A DNA stretch of 16,138 nt from Firmicutes bacterium CAG:95 (GTDB lineage Bacteria > Bacillota > Clostridia > Lachnospirales > Lachnospiraceae), in assembly GCA_000438155.1 (NCBI GenBank), contig FR902853.1, forward strand, positions 1-16,138. Reading direction: 5' to 3'. Shown here in pieces: positions 1-6,765 of the stretch. The translations under genes were made by a program, and so were the position numbers. Within the stretch, counting starts at the first letter, position 1; each line of letters starts with the position of its first letter. Under the pieces are notes generated by a model, which saw only the letters and a program-made list of their open reading frames with translations, was not told where the DNA came from and made no database searches.

Positions 1-39
1 ATTCAGCAGGAACACATTTTCTATATAAACTGTTTTCAC
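1..39 (-). CDS. spoIIGA: SpoIIGA N-terminus (sporulation sigma-E factor processing peptidase), partial
   Basis: Only the first 13 codons lie in the window: a GTG start at 39-37, then an open frame to base 1 reading (M)KTVYIENVFLLN. SpoIIGA proteins of Bacillus and clostridia start with a short VYIDVxFLxN-type segment entering the first membrane helix, and this fits. SpoIIGA is the membrane aspartic protease that activates pro-sigma-E in the mother cell. The position, first gene after ftsZ on the same strand, is the usual one for spoIIGA-sigE, and a spoIIG-like promoter lies just upstream. The best Shine-Dalgarno (GGGAGGTGA, 63-55) is 15 bases from the GTG, longer than usual. No closer in-frame start exists, because a TGA lies in frame at 57-55. 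The identification rests on a very short peptide plus context. Confidence 0.72.
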   Translation of the reverse strand, partial: MKTVYIENVFLLN

Positions 40-71
40 GGTCTGCCTGTTTTCTCACCTCCCTGACCTTC

Positions 72-104
72 ATTATAAACATGAAGGGGTTCCGAATTTG
101 TCAA
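72..104 (-). promoter_or_regulatory. spoIIG-like promoter with extended spacer
   Basis: On the minus strand a perfect TTGACA (104-99) and a perfect TATAAT (77-72) are separated by 21 bases. Normal sigma-A spacing is 17. The B. subtilis spoIIG promoter is known for consensus-like hexamers held about 22 bp apart, which makes it dependent on Spo0A~P. The predicted start point (about 65) falls directly before the ribosome binding site, giving a leader of only about 26 nt. The hexamers and spacing are read from the sequence. Spo0A dependence is inferred from the B. subtilis case and the neighbouring 0A boxes. Confidence 0.75.
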
Positions 105-146
105 AGGAGAGACTAAAGACAGGGACATTTGTCGCAGGATTCGACA
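97..146. promoter_or_regulatory. Putative Spo0A boxes upstream of spoIIGA
   Basis: The 0A box consensus is TGTCGAA, extended TTTGTCRAA. Three matches occur. TTTGTCAAA at 97-105 (plus strand) overlaps the -35 hexamer. TTTGTCGCA at 128-136 (plus strand) has one mismatch. TGTCGAA at 146-140 (minus strand) is perfect. They cover about -32 to -81 relative to the predicted start, broadly the region where Spo0A~P binds in B. subtilis spoIIG. The matches are visible; binding is inferred. Confidence 0.6.
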
Positions 147-182
147 CTCCGGCTATTTCATATAAAAGCTGAAACTCTTCAA

Positions 183-398
183 GCACCACCATACTTTGAT
201 GCCGGGGCTTACGCAGGAACTTAGAAGTTCCTCTATTTTGATCTTAATCAGCAAGGATTGGACATGGAGGTCCAATCCAGGCGCAATCGAGCCAGGACGG
301 CTCGTTGGGCTGTTTGCGTCACTATCCAATGCCTGACTCAAAATAGATGGAACATCTTAGTTCCGAAGTCCAGCTCTGGCAGTAAAGTATGCTGGTGC
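183..398. repeat. Large imperfect inverted repeat in the ftsZ-spoIIGA intergenic region
   Basis: The plus strand at 183-241 and the minus strand at 398-338 carry related 60-base sequences, roughly three quarters identical by eye. Both begin GCACCA, share CATACTTT, share a GGAAC/GTTCC mini-hairpin and end TCTATTTTGA. The arms could fold into one long stem or be two divergent copies of one element in opposite orientation. Local perfect hairpins also lie here: AGGAACTT/AAGTTCCT (215-222/225-232), GGATTGGAC/GTCCAATCC (255-263/270-278), CGAGCC/GGCTCG (288-293/299-304) and GGAAC/GTTCC (349-353/360-364). An 8-bp pair CGAGCCAG/CTGGCTCG joins 288-295 with 403-410. No coding gene is supported. Function is unknown: decayed repeat family or structured RNA are both possible. 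Confidence 0.7.
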
Positions 399-415
399 GA
401 TTCTGGCTCGGTCTC

Positions 416-480
416 ATTAAGTGGACGGGTACCGTTCGCACTAAGTTCAGACTTCGCCTTTAGCTCGTCTTCACTAAGTG
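416..480. repeat. Short repeat cluster (CACTTAGTG-type) downstream of ftsZ
   Basis: On the minus strand the nonamer CACTTAGTG (480-472) recurs as AACTTAGTG (447-439) and, degenerate, as CACTTAAT (423-416). Between the last two lies a quasi-palindrome, GGACGG-GTA-CCGTTC on the plus strand (423-437), and AGAC/GTCT flank the segment between the first two. The pattern resembles a small dispersed intergenic repeat of the kind common in gut Clostridia, but copies elsewhere in the genome cannot be seen from here. Confidence 0.5.
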
Positions 481-490
481 CTCTACATGA

Positions 491-518
491 AAAGACCTTG
501 CATCTCTGCAAGGCCTTT
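491..518 (-). terminator. Intrinsic terminator after ftsZ
   Basis: A perfect 7-bp stem CCTTGCA/TGCAAGG (496-502/507-513) with a TCTC loop on the plus strand is extended by AAAG/CTTT outside one mismatch. On the minus strand it is followed by TTTTC, and it starts 35 bases past the ftsZ stop. The U-tract is short, so termination may be partial. On the plus strand it is followed by GAAAATTTTT, so it could act in both directions. Confidence 0.65.
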
Positions 519-552
519 GAAAATTTTTCTTATGAACTTTATTTTTATGCCC

Positions 553-1767
553 CTACTTCTTCTGGAGAAAATCCGGAATCTTGATCGGCTTCTCGGTTAC
601 ATTGCTGCGGATGTCTCCGGGGCTTGTAATTCCCTGAATGGAATGCATCGGCGCAGTTGCTCCTGTCGGAGTGCTGCTTCCGGGAATGATATTGATTTCG
701 GATGGCTTCGCAGCCGGAGTCGTCATGGTCTTTAAGGAAATGTTCGGCGTTACCGGCTTCACATACTTTCCTGCGAAGGTACCGAATCCGGATACCGGCT
801 TATTCGTCGGGATCGTATCGTCCTCCAGACCGGTTGCAATAACGGTAATCGTACAGGTATCGGTCTGTGTCTCATCATACATTGCACCAAAGATGATGTT
901 CACATCATCTCCTGCCAGTTCCTGAACATAACTTGCTGCATCGGATGCATCTGCCAGTGAAATATCACCGGATACATTGATGATCACATGGGTTGCACCG
1001 GAAATCGTGGTATCCAGCAACGGACTTTCCACAGCCATCTTCACTGCTTCGCTCGCCTTATCATCGCCCTTACCGCTACCAATACCGATATGTGCAATAC
1101 CCTTGTCCTTCATAACGGTCTGGACATCGGCAAAATCAAGGTTAATGATAGCAGGTACATTGATCAGATCTGTGATTCCCTGTACCGCCTGCTGTAAGAC
1201 CTCATCTGCTTTCTTAAGGGCATCCGGCATGGTTGTCCGGCGGTCTACAATTTCAAGTAATTTATCATTTGGGATGACAATCAGGGTATCTACATTCTCT
1301 TTGATCTTCGAAATACCACCGATCGCATTCATCATACGTGTCTTTGCTTCAAAACGGAAGGGCTTCGTTACAACACCTACTGTAAGGATTCCCATATCCT
1401 TGGCAAGCTTGGCAACAACCGGAGCGGCTCCGGTACCGGTACCACCACCCATACCACAGGTAACGAACACCATATCTGCACCCTTCAATGCTGCTGCAAT
1501 CTCTTCGCTGCTTTCTTCGGCAGCCTTTTCACCGATTTCGGGCTTAGCTCCGGCGCCGAGTCCCTTCGTCAGCTTCTCTCCAATCTGAAGAACCTTCGAT
1601 GCCTTACAAAGCTGCAAGGCCTGTTTATCCGTGTTAATTCCTACGAATTCCACACCTACGATGTTCTCATCTATCATTCGATTGACTGCATTATTGCCTG
1701 CTCCACCGACACCAACAACGATAATCTTAGCAGCGGCTCCTGCGTCATTTGTCTTAATTTCCAGCAA
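553..1767 (-). CDS. ftsZ: Cell division protein FtsZ
   Basis: Tubulin-like GTPase that polymerises at midcell into the Z-ring scaffold of the divisome. From the chosen start the protein is 404 aa, normal for the family. Visible are the N-terminal GVGGAGNNAVNRM nucleotide-binding segment (about 19-31), the tubulin signature GGGTGTG (107-113), the T7 synergy loop NLDFADVQTVM (about 206-216), a variable linker rich in Pro/Thr/Ser, and a conserved C-terminal peptide (KIPDFLQKK) that binds membrane tethers. I chose the TTG at 1767, giving MLEIKTND, because AAGGAGG sits 8 bases before it. An in-frame TTG at 1785 lies upstream of that site and lacks one of its own. The gene follows divIB with a 186-bp gap containing its own promoter and is followed by a terminator. 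No ftsA lies between divIB and ftsZ. Confidence 0.97.
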   Translation of the reverse strand: MLEIKTNDAGAAAKIIVVGVGGAGNNAVNRMIDENIVGVEFVGINTDKQALQLCKASKVLQIGEKLTKGLGAGAKPEIGEKAAEESSEEIAAALKGADMVFVTCGMGGGTGTGAAPVVAKLAKDMGILTVGVVTKPFRFEAKTRMMNAIGGISKIKENVDTLIVIPNDKLLEIVDRRTTMPDALKKADEVLQQAVQGITDLINVPAIINLDFADVQTVMKDKGIAHIGIGSGKGDDKASEAVKMAVESPLLDTTISGATHVIINVSGDISLADASDAASYVQELAGDDVNIIFGAMYDETQTDTCTITVIATGLEDDTIPTNKPVSGFGTFAGKYVKPVTPNISLKTMTTPAAKPSEINIIPGSSTPTGATAPMHSIQGITSPGDIRSNVTEKPIKIPDFLQKK

Positions 1768-1773
1768 GGGTAC

Positions 1774-1782
1774 TTCCTCCTT
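1774..1782 (-). promoter_or_regulatory. ftsZ ribosome binding site deciding a TTG start
   Basis: AAGGAGGAA on the minus strand (1782-1774) is a near-perfect Shine-Dalgarno. From its GGAGG core there are 8 bases to the TTG at 1767. It would lie inside the coding region if the upstream TTG at 1785 were used. Confidence 0.8.
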
Positions 1783-1800
1783 CAATCCCGAATAAACTCC

Positions 1801-1864
1801 AACAGGCTACACCAAAACCTGTTTTTAAGCATAATAACTCAAAAATGATCCAGTGGATCATTTT
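1801..1864 (-). promoter_or_regulatory. ftsZ leader with two hairpins
   Basis: The predicted ftsZ leader is about 120 nt. It holds a perfect 10-bp stem AAAATGATCC/GGATCATTTT with a 3-base loop (1864-1842), followed on the minus strand by one more T, giving a weak terminator-like end. It also holds a 6-bp stem AACAGG/CCTGTT (1823-1801) that ends about 20 bases before the Shine-Dalgarno. The first could stop read-through from divIB or act as an attenuator. Function is inferred only. Confidence 0.5.
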
Positions 1865-1892
1865 CTCATATGCATAGCAACTCATATAGCTT

Positions 1893-1921
1893 ATCATATA
1901 ATTTTTTGAACTAATTATCAA
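1893..1921 (-). promoter_or_regulatory. ftsZ sigma-A-type promoter
   Basis: TTGATA (1921-1916) and TATGAT (1898-1893) on the minus strand are separated by exactly 17 bases in AT-rich sequence, 32 bases after the divIB stop. The predicted start is near 1886. This would let ftsZ be transcribed independently of the long upstream operon, as found in many bacteria. Confidence 0.7.
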
Positions 1922-1953
1922 CAGTAAATTTGAAGAAATTTATAACAAATTTC

Positions 1954-2745
1954 TCATCCGGCGCTTTCCTGATCCGGCTCAAAGGAAATGTTCTTCGTTT
2001 CTTCGGTGTAATTCTCCATCCGGAGCACGCCGCTCTTTCCTTGAAGTTCTGGAAGCATATACTGCAGCTTCATCAGCTTTTCATCCAGATCAGTTACATT
2101 TCCAAGAGCTACCCTCACCTCATCAAAATAAAGGGTAAGGGTATTGTCACTGCCAAAATAAATGCGGTCAATGGACAGATTGTATTTATTAACCAGCTGG
2201 GTAATACTCAAAACAGACTTGAAAATCCCGGGGTTGTCCACCGGAAGCGGCTCATACAGCACCACATGGTCAAACTGCAATCCCGTCACAAGCGGAATTC
2301 CTTTTGTCTGTTCATTCGAGCTTTCTACCACAATGCCATCCTTGTCAAAATACATGTAATTTTCAAGATATTCCACATAACCGGCAAGCGCCTTTTCATA
2401 CACTTCAATCTTGATCGTGTGCGGATCCATAACGGAAACATCCATTTTTTCCACAAACGGAACATCTGAAATACTTTTGTTCTTATATTTCATGGACAAA
2501 AACAGGGAATTATTTCCATAACGCCCTGTCATGACCATATCCAGAATTTCTTCATCCGTATAGTGCACATTTCCCTCGACATAAGAGGTTGTTACCGTAT
2601 AATTTGTGAGAATATACTGATATCCCAAAAGCACTCCCAAAAGCAGAAGGAAAATAATCAAAAGGACGATAAAAATACTCTTATGATTTCGAAAAAAATA
2701 TGTTTTATTCTTTTGGACTGGTTTGCGTTTCTTTTTCTTTGCCAT
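1954..2745 (-). CDS. divIB: Cell division protein DivIB/FtsQ
   Basis: Bitopic divisome protein that, with FtsL and a DivIC/FtsB partner, links the Z-ring to septal peptidoglycan synthesis. The 263-aa product has a short, very basic cytoplasmic tail (MAKKKKRKPVQKNK), one membrane helix (about 24-46), and an external POTRA-like domain (about 50-121, with VEGNVHYTDEEI at its start) followed by the beta domain of the FtsQ/DivIB family. Length and topology match Gram-positive DivIB. The start overlaps the end of murA by 41 bp in another frame, suggesting translational coupling; TAAGGAT lies just before the ATG. The position before ftsZ is the standard dcw location. Confidence 0.93.
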   Translation of the reverse strand: MAKKKKRKPVQKNKTYFFRNHKSIFIVLLIIFLLLLGVLLGYQYILTNYTVTTSYVEGNVHYTDEEILDMVMTGRYGNNSLFLSMKYKNKSISDVPFVEKMDVSVMDPHTIKIEVYEKALAGYVEYLENYMYFDKDGIVVESSNEQTKGIPLVTGLQFDHVVLYEPLPVDNPGIFKSVLSITQLVNKYNLSIDRIYFGSDNTLTLYFDEVRVALGNVTDLDEKLMKLQYMLPELQGKSGVLRMENYTEETKNISFEPDQESAG

Positions 2746-4021
2746 CCGTATCCTTACCTATATAAATGTTCACACCCAGATTCCGGTAATCCCGGCAGAT
2801 GTCCTCATAGCCGCGTTCAATAAAATGTTTATTATAAATAACTGTCTCTCCATCCGCCATGCAGCCTGCAATAATGAGTGCTGCTCCGCCACGCAGCTCC
2901 ATGGCATTGACCTCCCTGCCATAAAGCTTCGGTACCCCATGAATCAATGCTTTGTGCTCACTTAAAAGCTCAATATCCGCTCCCATGCTGCGAAGTGACG
3001 GCACGATCTGAAAACGATTTTCAAAAATGGTTTCCTCAATAAGGCTTAAGCCTGATGCTTTCGTCAGAACCGCCATCAACGGGGACTGCATATCGGTCGG
3101 GAACCCCGGATAGATCTCCGTCTTCGTATAAGGAACCGCATTCTGTACCGGTTCTGCCATGACCGATATTCCGTCTTTGGAAACAGCAAGTCTGGCTCCC
3201 ATTTCCACTGCTTTTTTTAACACGGCATACATATGCTGCACCGGGGCATCCCGCAGGAATATATGGCCCCCGGTTCCTAATACACTAAAAAGATACGTGC
3301 CTGCCACAATACGGTCAGACGGAATCCGGTAGGTAATGCCATGCAGTTCCTCCAGACCCTTAATAAGCAGGGTATCCGTTCCGGTTCCTTCAATGATGGC
3401 CCCTGCCTTTGTCAGAAACTCACATAAGGAAATGATCTCGGGTTCCTTCGCAGCATTCTGGAGCACGGTAACCCCCCTGGCCTTTACGGCTGCGAGAACG
3501 ATATTTTCGGTTGCTCCCACACTGGCTACCGGCAGCCGGATTACCGCCCCCTTTAATCCTCTCGTATAAGCCCGGAAGTATCCCTCTTCCTCATAAAATT
3601 CCACTCCCATCTTTTTTAAGGAACGGATGTGAAGATCAATCGGACGTTCTCCGATTACGCATCCACCGGGATATGCAAGGGAAACCTCCCCGATTCTTCC
3701 AAGCATCGCACCAAGAAGCATAATCGAGGAGCGCATACAGGTAACATTCTCATTCCGGATCGCCTCCTGCTGCAGTGCAAGATCCGTAAGACAGGAAGCA
3801 TCGACCGTAATGGCCCGGTTGCTCCGTTTCACCTTACAGCCAAGGGATTGCAGCAGATTCTTCATATGCTCCACATCCTGAATTCTCGGACAGTTCTCAA
3901 TGGTACACACATCATTGATCAAAAGGGCAGCCGCCATCACCGGCAGCACTGCATTTTTTGAGCCTTGTATCGTCGTTTCCCCGAAAAGGGCATTTCCGCC
4001 TCTGATATGAATTGCATCCAC
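2705..4021 (-). CDS. murA: UDP-N-acetylglucosamine 1-carboxyvinyltransferase (MurA)
   Basis: First committed cytoplasmic step of peptidoglycan synthesis: transfer of enolpyruvate from PEP to UDP-GlcNAc. From the GTG at 4021 the protein starts MDAIHIRGGNALFG and is 438 aa. In this numbering the catalytic Lys-Asn pair of QGSKNAVLP is K22/N23, as in E. coli MurA. The loop PGGCVIGERPID carries C121, the fosfomycin-reactive cysteine, so classical sensitivity at the target is expected. FPTDMQ and MELRGGAAL supply the other conserved Asp and Arg. An in-frame GTG (4033) and TTG (4030) lie upstream, but GGAAGG at 4038-4033 overlaps or nearly touches them and sits 11 bases before 4021. The Lys/Glu-rich C-terminus overlaps divIB. 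Firmicutes often have two MurA paralogues; which one this is cannot be told here. Confidence 0.96.
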   Translation of the reverse strand: MDAIHIRGGNALFGETTIQGSKNAVLPVMAAALLINDVCTIENCPRIQDVEHMKNLLQSLGCKVKRSNRAITVDASCLTDLALQQEAIRNENVTCMRSSIMLLGAMLGRIGEVSLAYPGGCVIGERPIDLHIRSLKKMGVEFYEEEGYFRAYTRGLKGAVIRLPVASVGATENIVLAAVKARGVTVLQNAAKEPEIISLCEFLTKAGAIIEGTGTDTLLIKGLEELHGITYRIPSDRIVAGTYLFSVLGTGGHIFLRDAPVQHMYAVLKKAVEMGARLAVSKDGISVMAEPVQNAVPYTKTEIYPGFPTDMQSPLMAVLTKASGLSLIEETIFENRFQIVPSLRSMGADIELLSEHKALIHGVPKLYGREVNAMELRGGAALIIAGCMADGETVIYNKHFIERGYEDICRDYRNLGVNIYIGKDTDGKEKETQTSPKE

Positions 4022-4103
4022 TTCTTCCAACACCTTCCGGTTTAAAGTATGACCTACTCTATACTATGTAGATATGGAAGAAAAGGTTACCTGCTATCCT
4101 GTA

Positions 4104-5261
4104 CTACAGGTCTTTCAACCGGATTCCTCTTCCGACACTGAACACAATGCCGATCTCCGCAAGAAGAAACATAACCGACGATCCTCCGTAGCTGATAAAC
4201 GGAAGGGAAATACCGGTGTTGGGAATGGTATTTGTTACTACCGCCACATTTAAGATAACCTGAATGGCAATATGCCCCATCACCCCGACAACTAAAAGTG
4301 CTCCAAACAGATCCGGTGCATTATTGGCAATAATCATACAGCGCCAGATCAGAAGAATAAACATCATTAAAACCGCAATGGCACCAAACAGTCCCAGCTC
4401 TTCACAGATAATGGAAAAGATCATATCATTCTGTGCCTCCGGAAGGAAACCAAGCTTCTGCATGCTCTGTCCAAGACCCTTACCAAGAATCCCTCCGGAA
4501 CCGATCGCATACAGGGCCTGCAGGGTCTGGAATCCCTTACCGCTTGCATAAGCCTCCGGATCCAGCCATGCCAGTATACGTTCTCCACGGAAGCTTCCGA
4601 CACTTCCACTCTCTGACATTTTAACAATCAGAAAAACGATTCCTGCCACGCCTGCTATCCCGATCAGTCCAAGGATAATGAACCTCTTATAATCCGGGCA
4701 TGCCACAAAAAGCATGACAACGGCAATTCCCATAATAATGATCGCAGAGCTTAAGTTTCGTGTAATAACATAGATGAGACCACTTATCGGCGCTGCCGCT
4801 CCAAGCACCACAAGGAAACCCTTCATGGTACGGATATTTCTTCCCATCTTACAGATGAGATACGCCAGAAACAGAATCATGGCAAGCTTTGCCACCTCCG
4901 CCGGCTGTAAGGAAATACCGAACACACGCAGCCACCGCTTTGCACCGTTTGCTTCAATACCAAACGGAATAATCAGAAGCACCAGTGCAACCGATACACC
5001 ATAACCGATAACCGCGAACCGCTCCCAGAGGTGATATGGCAGATGGGACACAATAAACAGCACGACAAGTCCTGCCAGCGTTGAAAAAATCTGCTTGCGG
5101 AACAAATAAGTGGAATCATTATAGGTCAGATTTGCATCATAGGCACTGGTCGAATACAGCATGACAAGACCGAATGCCAACAAAAACAACACTATAAAAA
5201 GTAACGTATAATCGGAAAAGGATTCCTGATTTTTACGTGCTCCTCTCTTAAATCTGTCCAT
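4104..5261 (-). CDS. ftsW: SEDS glycosyltransferase FtsW/SpoVE
   Basis: Membrane peptidoglycan polymerase that assembles glycan strands from lipid II together with a class B PBP. The 385-aa product has about ten hydrophobic segments. It carries SEDS landmarks: NGAKRWLRVFGISLQPAE (about 105-122), the RGERILAWLDPEAY stretch (about 226-238), PEAQNDMIFSIICEELG with the conserved catalytic Asp (D279), and LPFISYGGSS near the end. It follows murD by 42 bp and precedes murA. B. subtilis has both FtsW and SpoVE, with spoVE in the dcw cluster after murD. The equivalent position here means either division FtsW or sporulation SpoVE is possible, or one protein doing both. Confidence 0.93.
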   Translation of the reverse strand: MDRFKRGARKNQESFSDYTLLFIVLFLLAFGLVMLYSTSAYDANLTYNDSTYLFRKQIFSTLAGLVVLFIVSHLPYHLWERFAVIGYGVSVALVLLIIPFGIEANGAKRWLRVFGISLQPAEVAKLAMILFLAYLICKMGRNIRTMKGFLVVLGAAAPISGLIYVITRNLSSAIIIMGIAVVMLFVACPDYKRFIILGLIGIAGVAGIVFLIVKMSESGSVGSFRGERILAWLDPEAYASGKGFQTLQALYAIGSGGILGKGLGQSMQKLGFLPEAQNDMIFSIICEELGLFGAIAVLMMFILLIWRCMIIANNAPDLFGALLVVGVMGHIAIQVILNVAVVTNTIPNTGISLPFISYGGSSVMFLLAEIGIVFSVGRGIRLKDL

Positions 5262-5303
5262 TGACCAAACCTACTCTCCTAATTTATGAACCAATATAAC
5301 TGT

Positions 5304-6701
5304 TCAGTTCCTTATGCCTTCAGCAGCAAGTGCTTCAGGCTGCACCGAATAATTATAAACCATTTCCTTAAACATCTTACCGCGAACCTCATAGTTCGGG
5401 AACATTCCCCAGCTTGCACACGCCGGAGACAGTAACACGGCATCTCCCGGAACGGCATTCTGTACGCAGATCTGAAATGCCTCTTCAAAGGTATCTGCAA
5501 GAATAATATTAGAAAATCCATGCTTTCTTGCACACTCTGCTATTTTATCCCTCGTCTGTCCGATCAGGACAAGGGCTTTTACCTTGCCATCAAAGTTTTC
5601 AATCCACTCATCGTATTCGCTCTGCTTGTCATAGCCTCCACCGATCAGGATGGTAGGCTTTGTCATGGCACGGATCCCCTGAATCGCCGCATCCGGATTC
5701 GTGCCCTTTGAATCATTGTAATAATCTACTCCGTTCTTCGTAGCAACAAATTCAATCCGGTGCTCCACTGCCTTAAACTGACGGACAGTTGCAAGAATCA
5801 CATCCATTGGAACGTCCATTGCACGGCAGATGGCAATTGCTGCCATCACGTTTTCCACGTTGCATAAGCCAACCAGATTCATTTCATGAATGTTCATCAG
5901 CCTCTGTACCTTTCCATTCTCTGCGAGCATAATCTCTTCGCCCTGAAGGAAAAGTCCGTCGGCAAGCTCTCTTTTCGAGGAGAAAAATACCACCTTCGCA
6001 GGGCATTTTTCACCAAATGTTCTGGTATAAGCATCCTCATAATTGAGTACACAGACATCCTCCTTCGTCTGGTTTGATGCAATCCTCTCCTTCGTCTCGA
6101 CATAGCACTCCATGGTGTGGTGACGGTTTAAATGATCCGGTGTAATATTCAGGATCGCGGATACCTTCGGTGCAAAGGTATGGATAGTCTCTAACTGGAA
6201 GCTGCTGATCTCCGCAACCACCACAGAATCCTCTCTCGTGTCCATCGCAATATCTGTATAAGGATTTCCAATGTTTCCCACAACAAAAACGGACGGTTTG
6301 TACGCGCTCATGATTTCTCCAACGAGCGTAGTCGTTGTGGTCTTTCCGTTCGTACCGGTAATGGCAATCACCTCACCTTTGGAAAAGACATATGCAAGCT
6401 CGATCTCTCCCCATACCGGAATTCCTCTTTTTTCAAAAGAAACCACCATATCGGAATCAATCGGGACACCGGGGCTTACTACCAGAAGCTCCACCTGTTC
6501 CACCAGCTCTAAAGGAAGCGTTCCTGTCACAAGCTGTAAGGAAGAAATTCCTGCTGCCTTCTCCTTTAAAGCTTCCACATTAAGCTTCTCATTACTGTCA
6601 AACAGAATCGTCTTCGCTCCGGCCTTCGACAAAAGCCCTGCGGCTCCGATTCCGCTTTTTCCTGTTCCAATTACCAGTACGGTTTTATTCTGTAAATCCA
6701 T
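5304..6701 (-). CDS. murD: UDP-N-acetylmuramoyl-L-alanine--D-glutamate ligase (MurD)
   Basis: Cytoplasmic ATP-dependent ligase adding D-glutamate to UDP-MurNAc-L-Ala. From the ATG at 6701 the protein is 465 aa and starts MDLQNKTVLVIGTGKSG, the Rossmann-like N-domain. The ATP loop GTNGKTTTTT is near 116-125. Further Mur ligase motifs are EISSFQLE, LNITPDHLNRH, NDSKGTNPDAA and, at the C-terminus, LSPACASWGMFPNYEVRG. The frame is open for 29 more codons upstream, back into mraY. The ATG at 6701 has GAGG 8 bases before it and gives the usual MurD N-terminus, so I use it. It lies 64 bp after mraY. Confidence 0.96.
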   Translation of the reverse strand: MDLQNKTVLVIGTGKSGIGAAGLLSKAGAKTILFDSNEKLNVEALKEKAAGISSLQLVTGTLPLELVEQVELLVVSPGVPIDSDMVVSFEKRGIPVWGEIELAYVFSKGEVIAITGTNGKTTTTTLVGEIMSAYKPSVFVVGNIGNPYTDIAMDTREDSVVVAEISSFQLETIHTFAPKVSAILNITPDHLNRHHTMECYVETKERIASNQTKEDVCVLNYEDAYTRTFGEKCPAKVVFFSSKRELADGLFLQGEEIMLAENGKVQRLMNIHEMNLVGLCNVENVMAAIAICRAMDVPMDVILATVRQFKAVEHRIEFVATKNGVDYYNDSKGTNPDAAIQGIRAMTKPTILIGGGYDKQSEYDEWIENFDGKVKALVLIGQTRDKIAECARKHGFSNIILADTFEEAFQICVQNAVPGDAVLLSPACASWGMFPNYEVRGKMFKEMVYNYSVQPEALAAEGIRN

Positions 6702-6765
6702 GTTCTTAACCTCATTTCTATATTCGTAACAGCTCAGCCCTGCCCATTCATATCCGGCGTCTGCC

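Noticed and set aside
258..584. Open frames on both strands in the ftsZ-spoIIGA gap (for example plus 258-584 and minus 153-341)
   Set aside because: They run through the inverted repeats and the terminator, lack ribosome binding sites and show no protein-like pattern. I treat the region as non-coding.
977..1588. 203-codon plus-strand open frame inside ftsZ
   Set aside because: Antisense shadow of a conserved gene; low-complexity Ser/Ile/Pro/Ala composition and no motif.
4034..4103. Possible murA promoter in the 70-bp gap after ftsW
   Set aside because: TATAG-like pieces and a weak CTAC/GTAG pairing are present but no -35/-10 pair at proper spacing.
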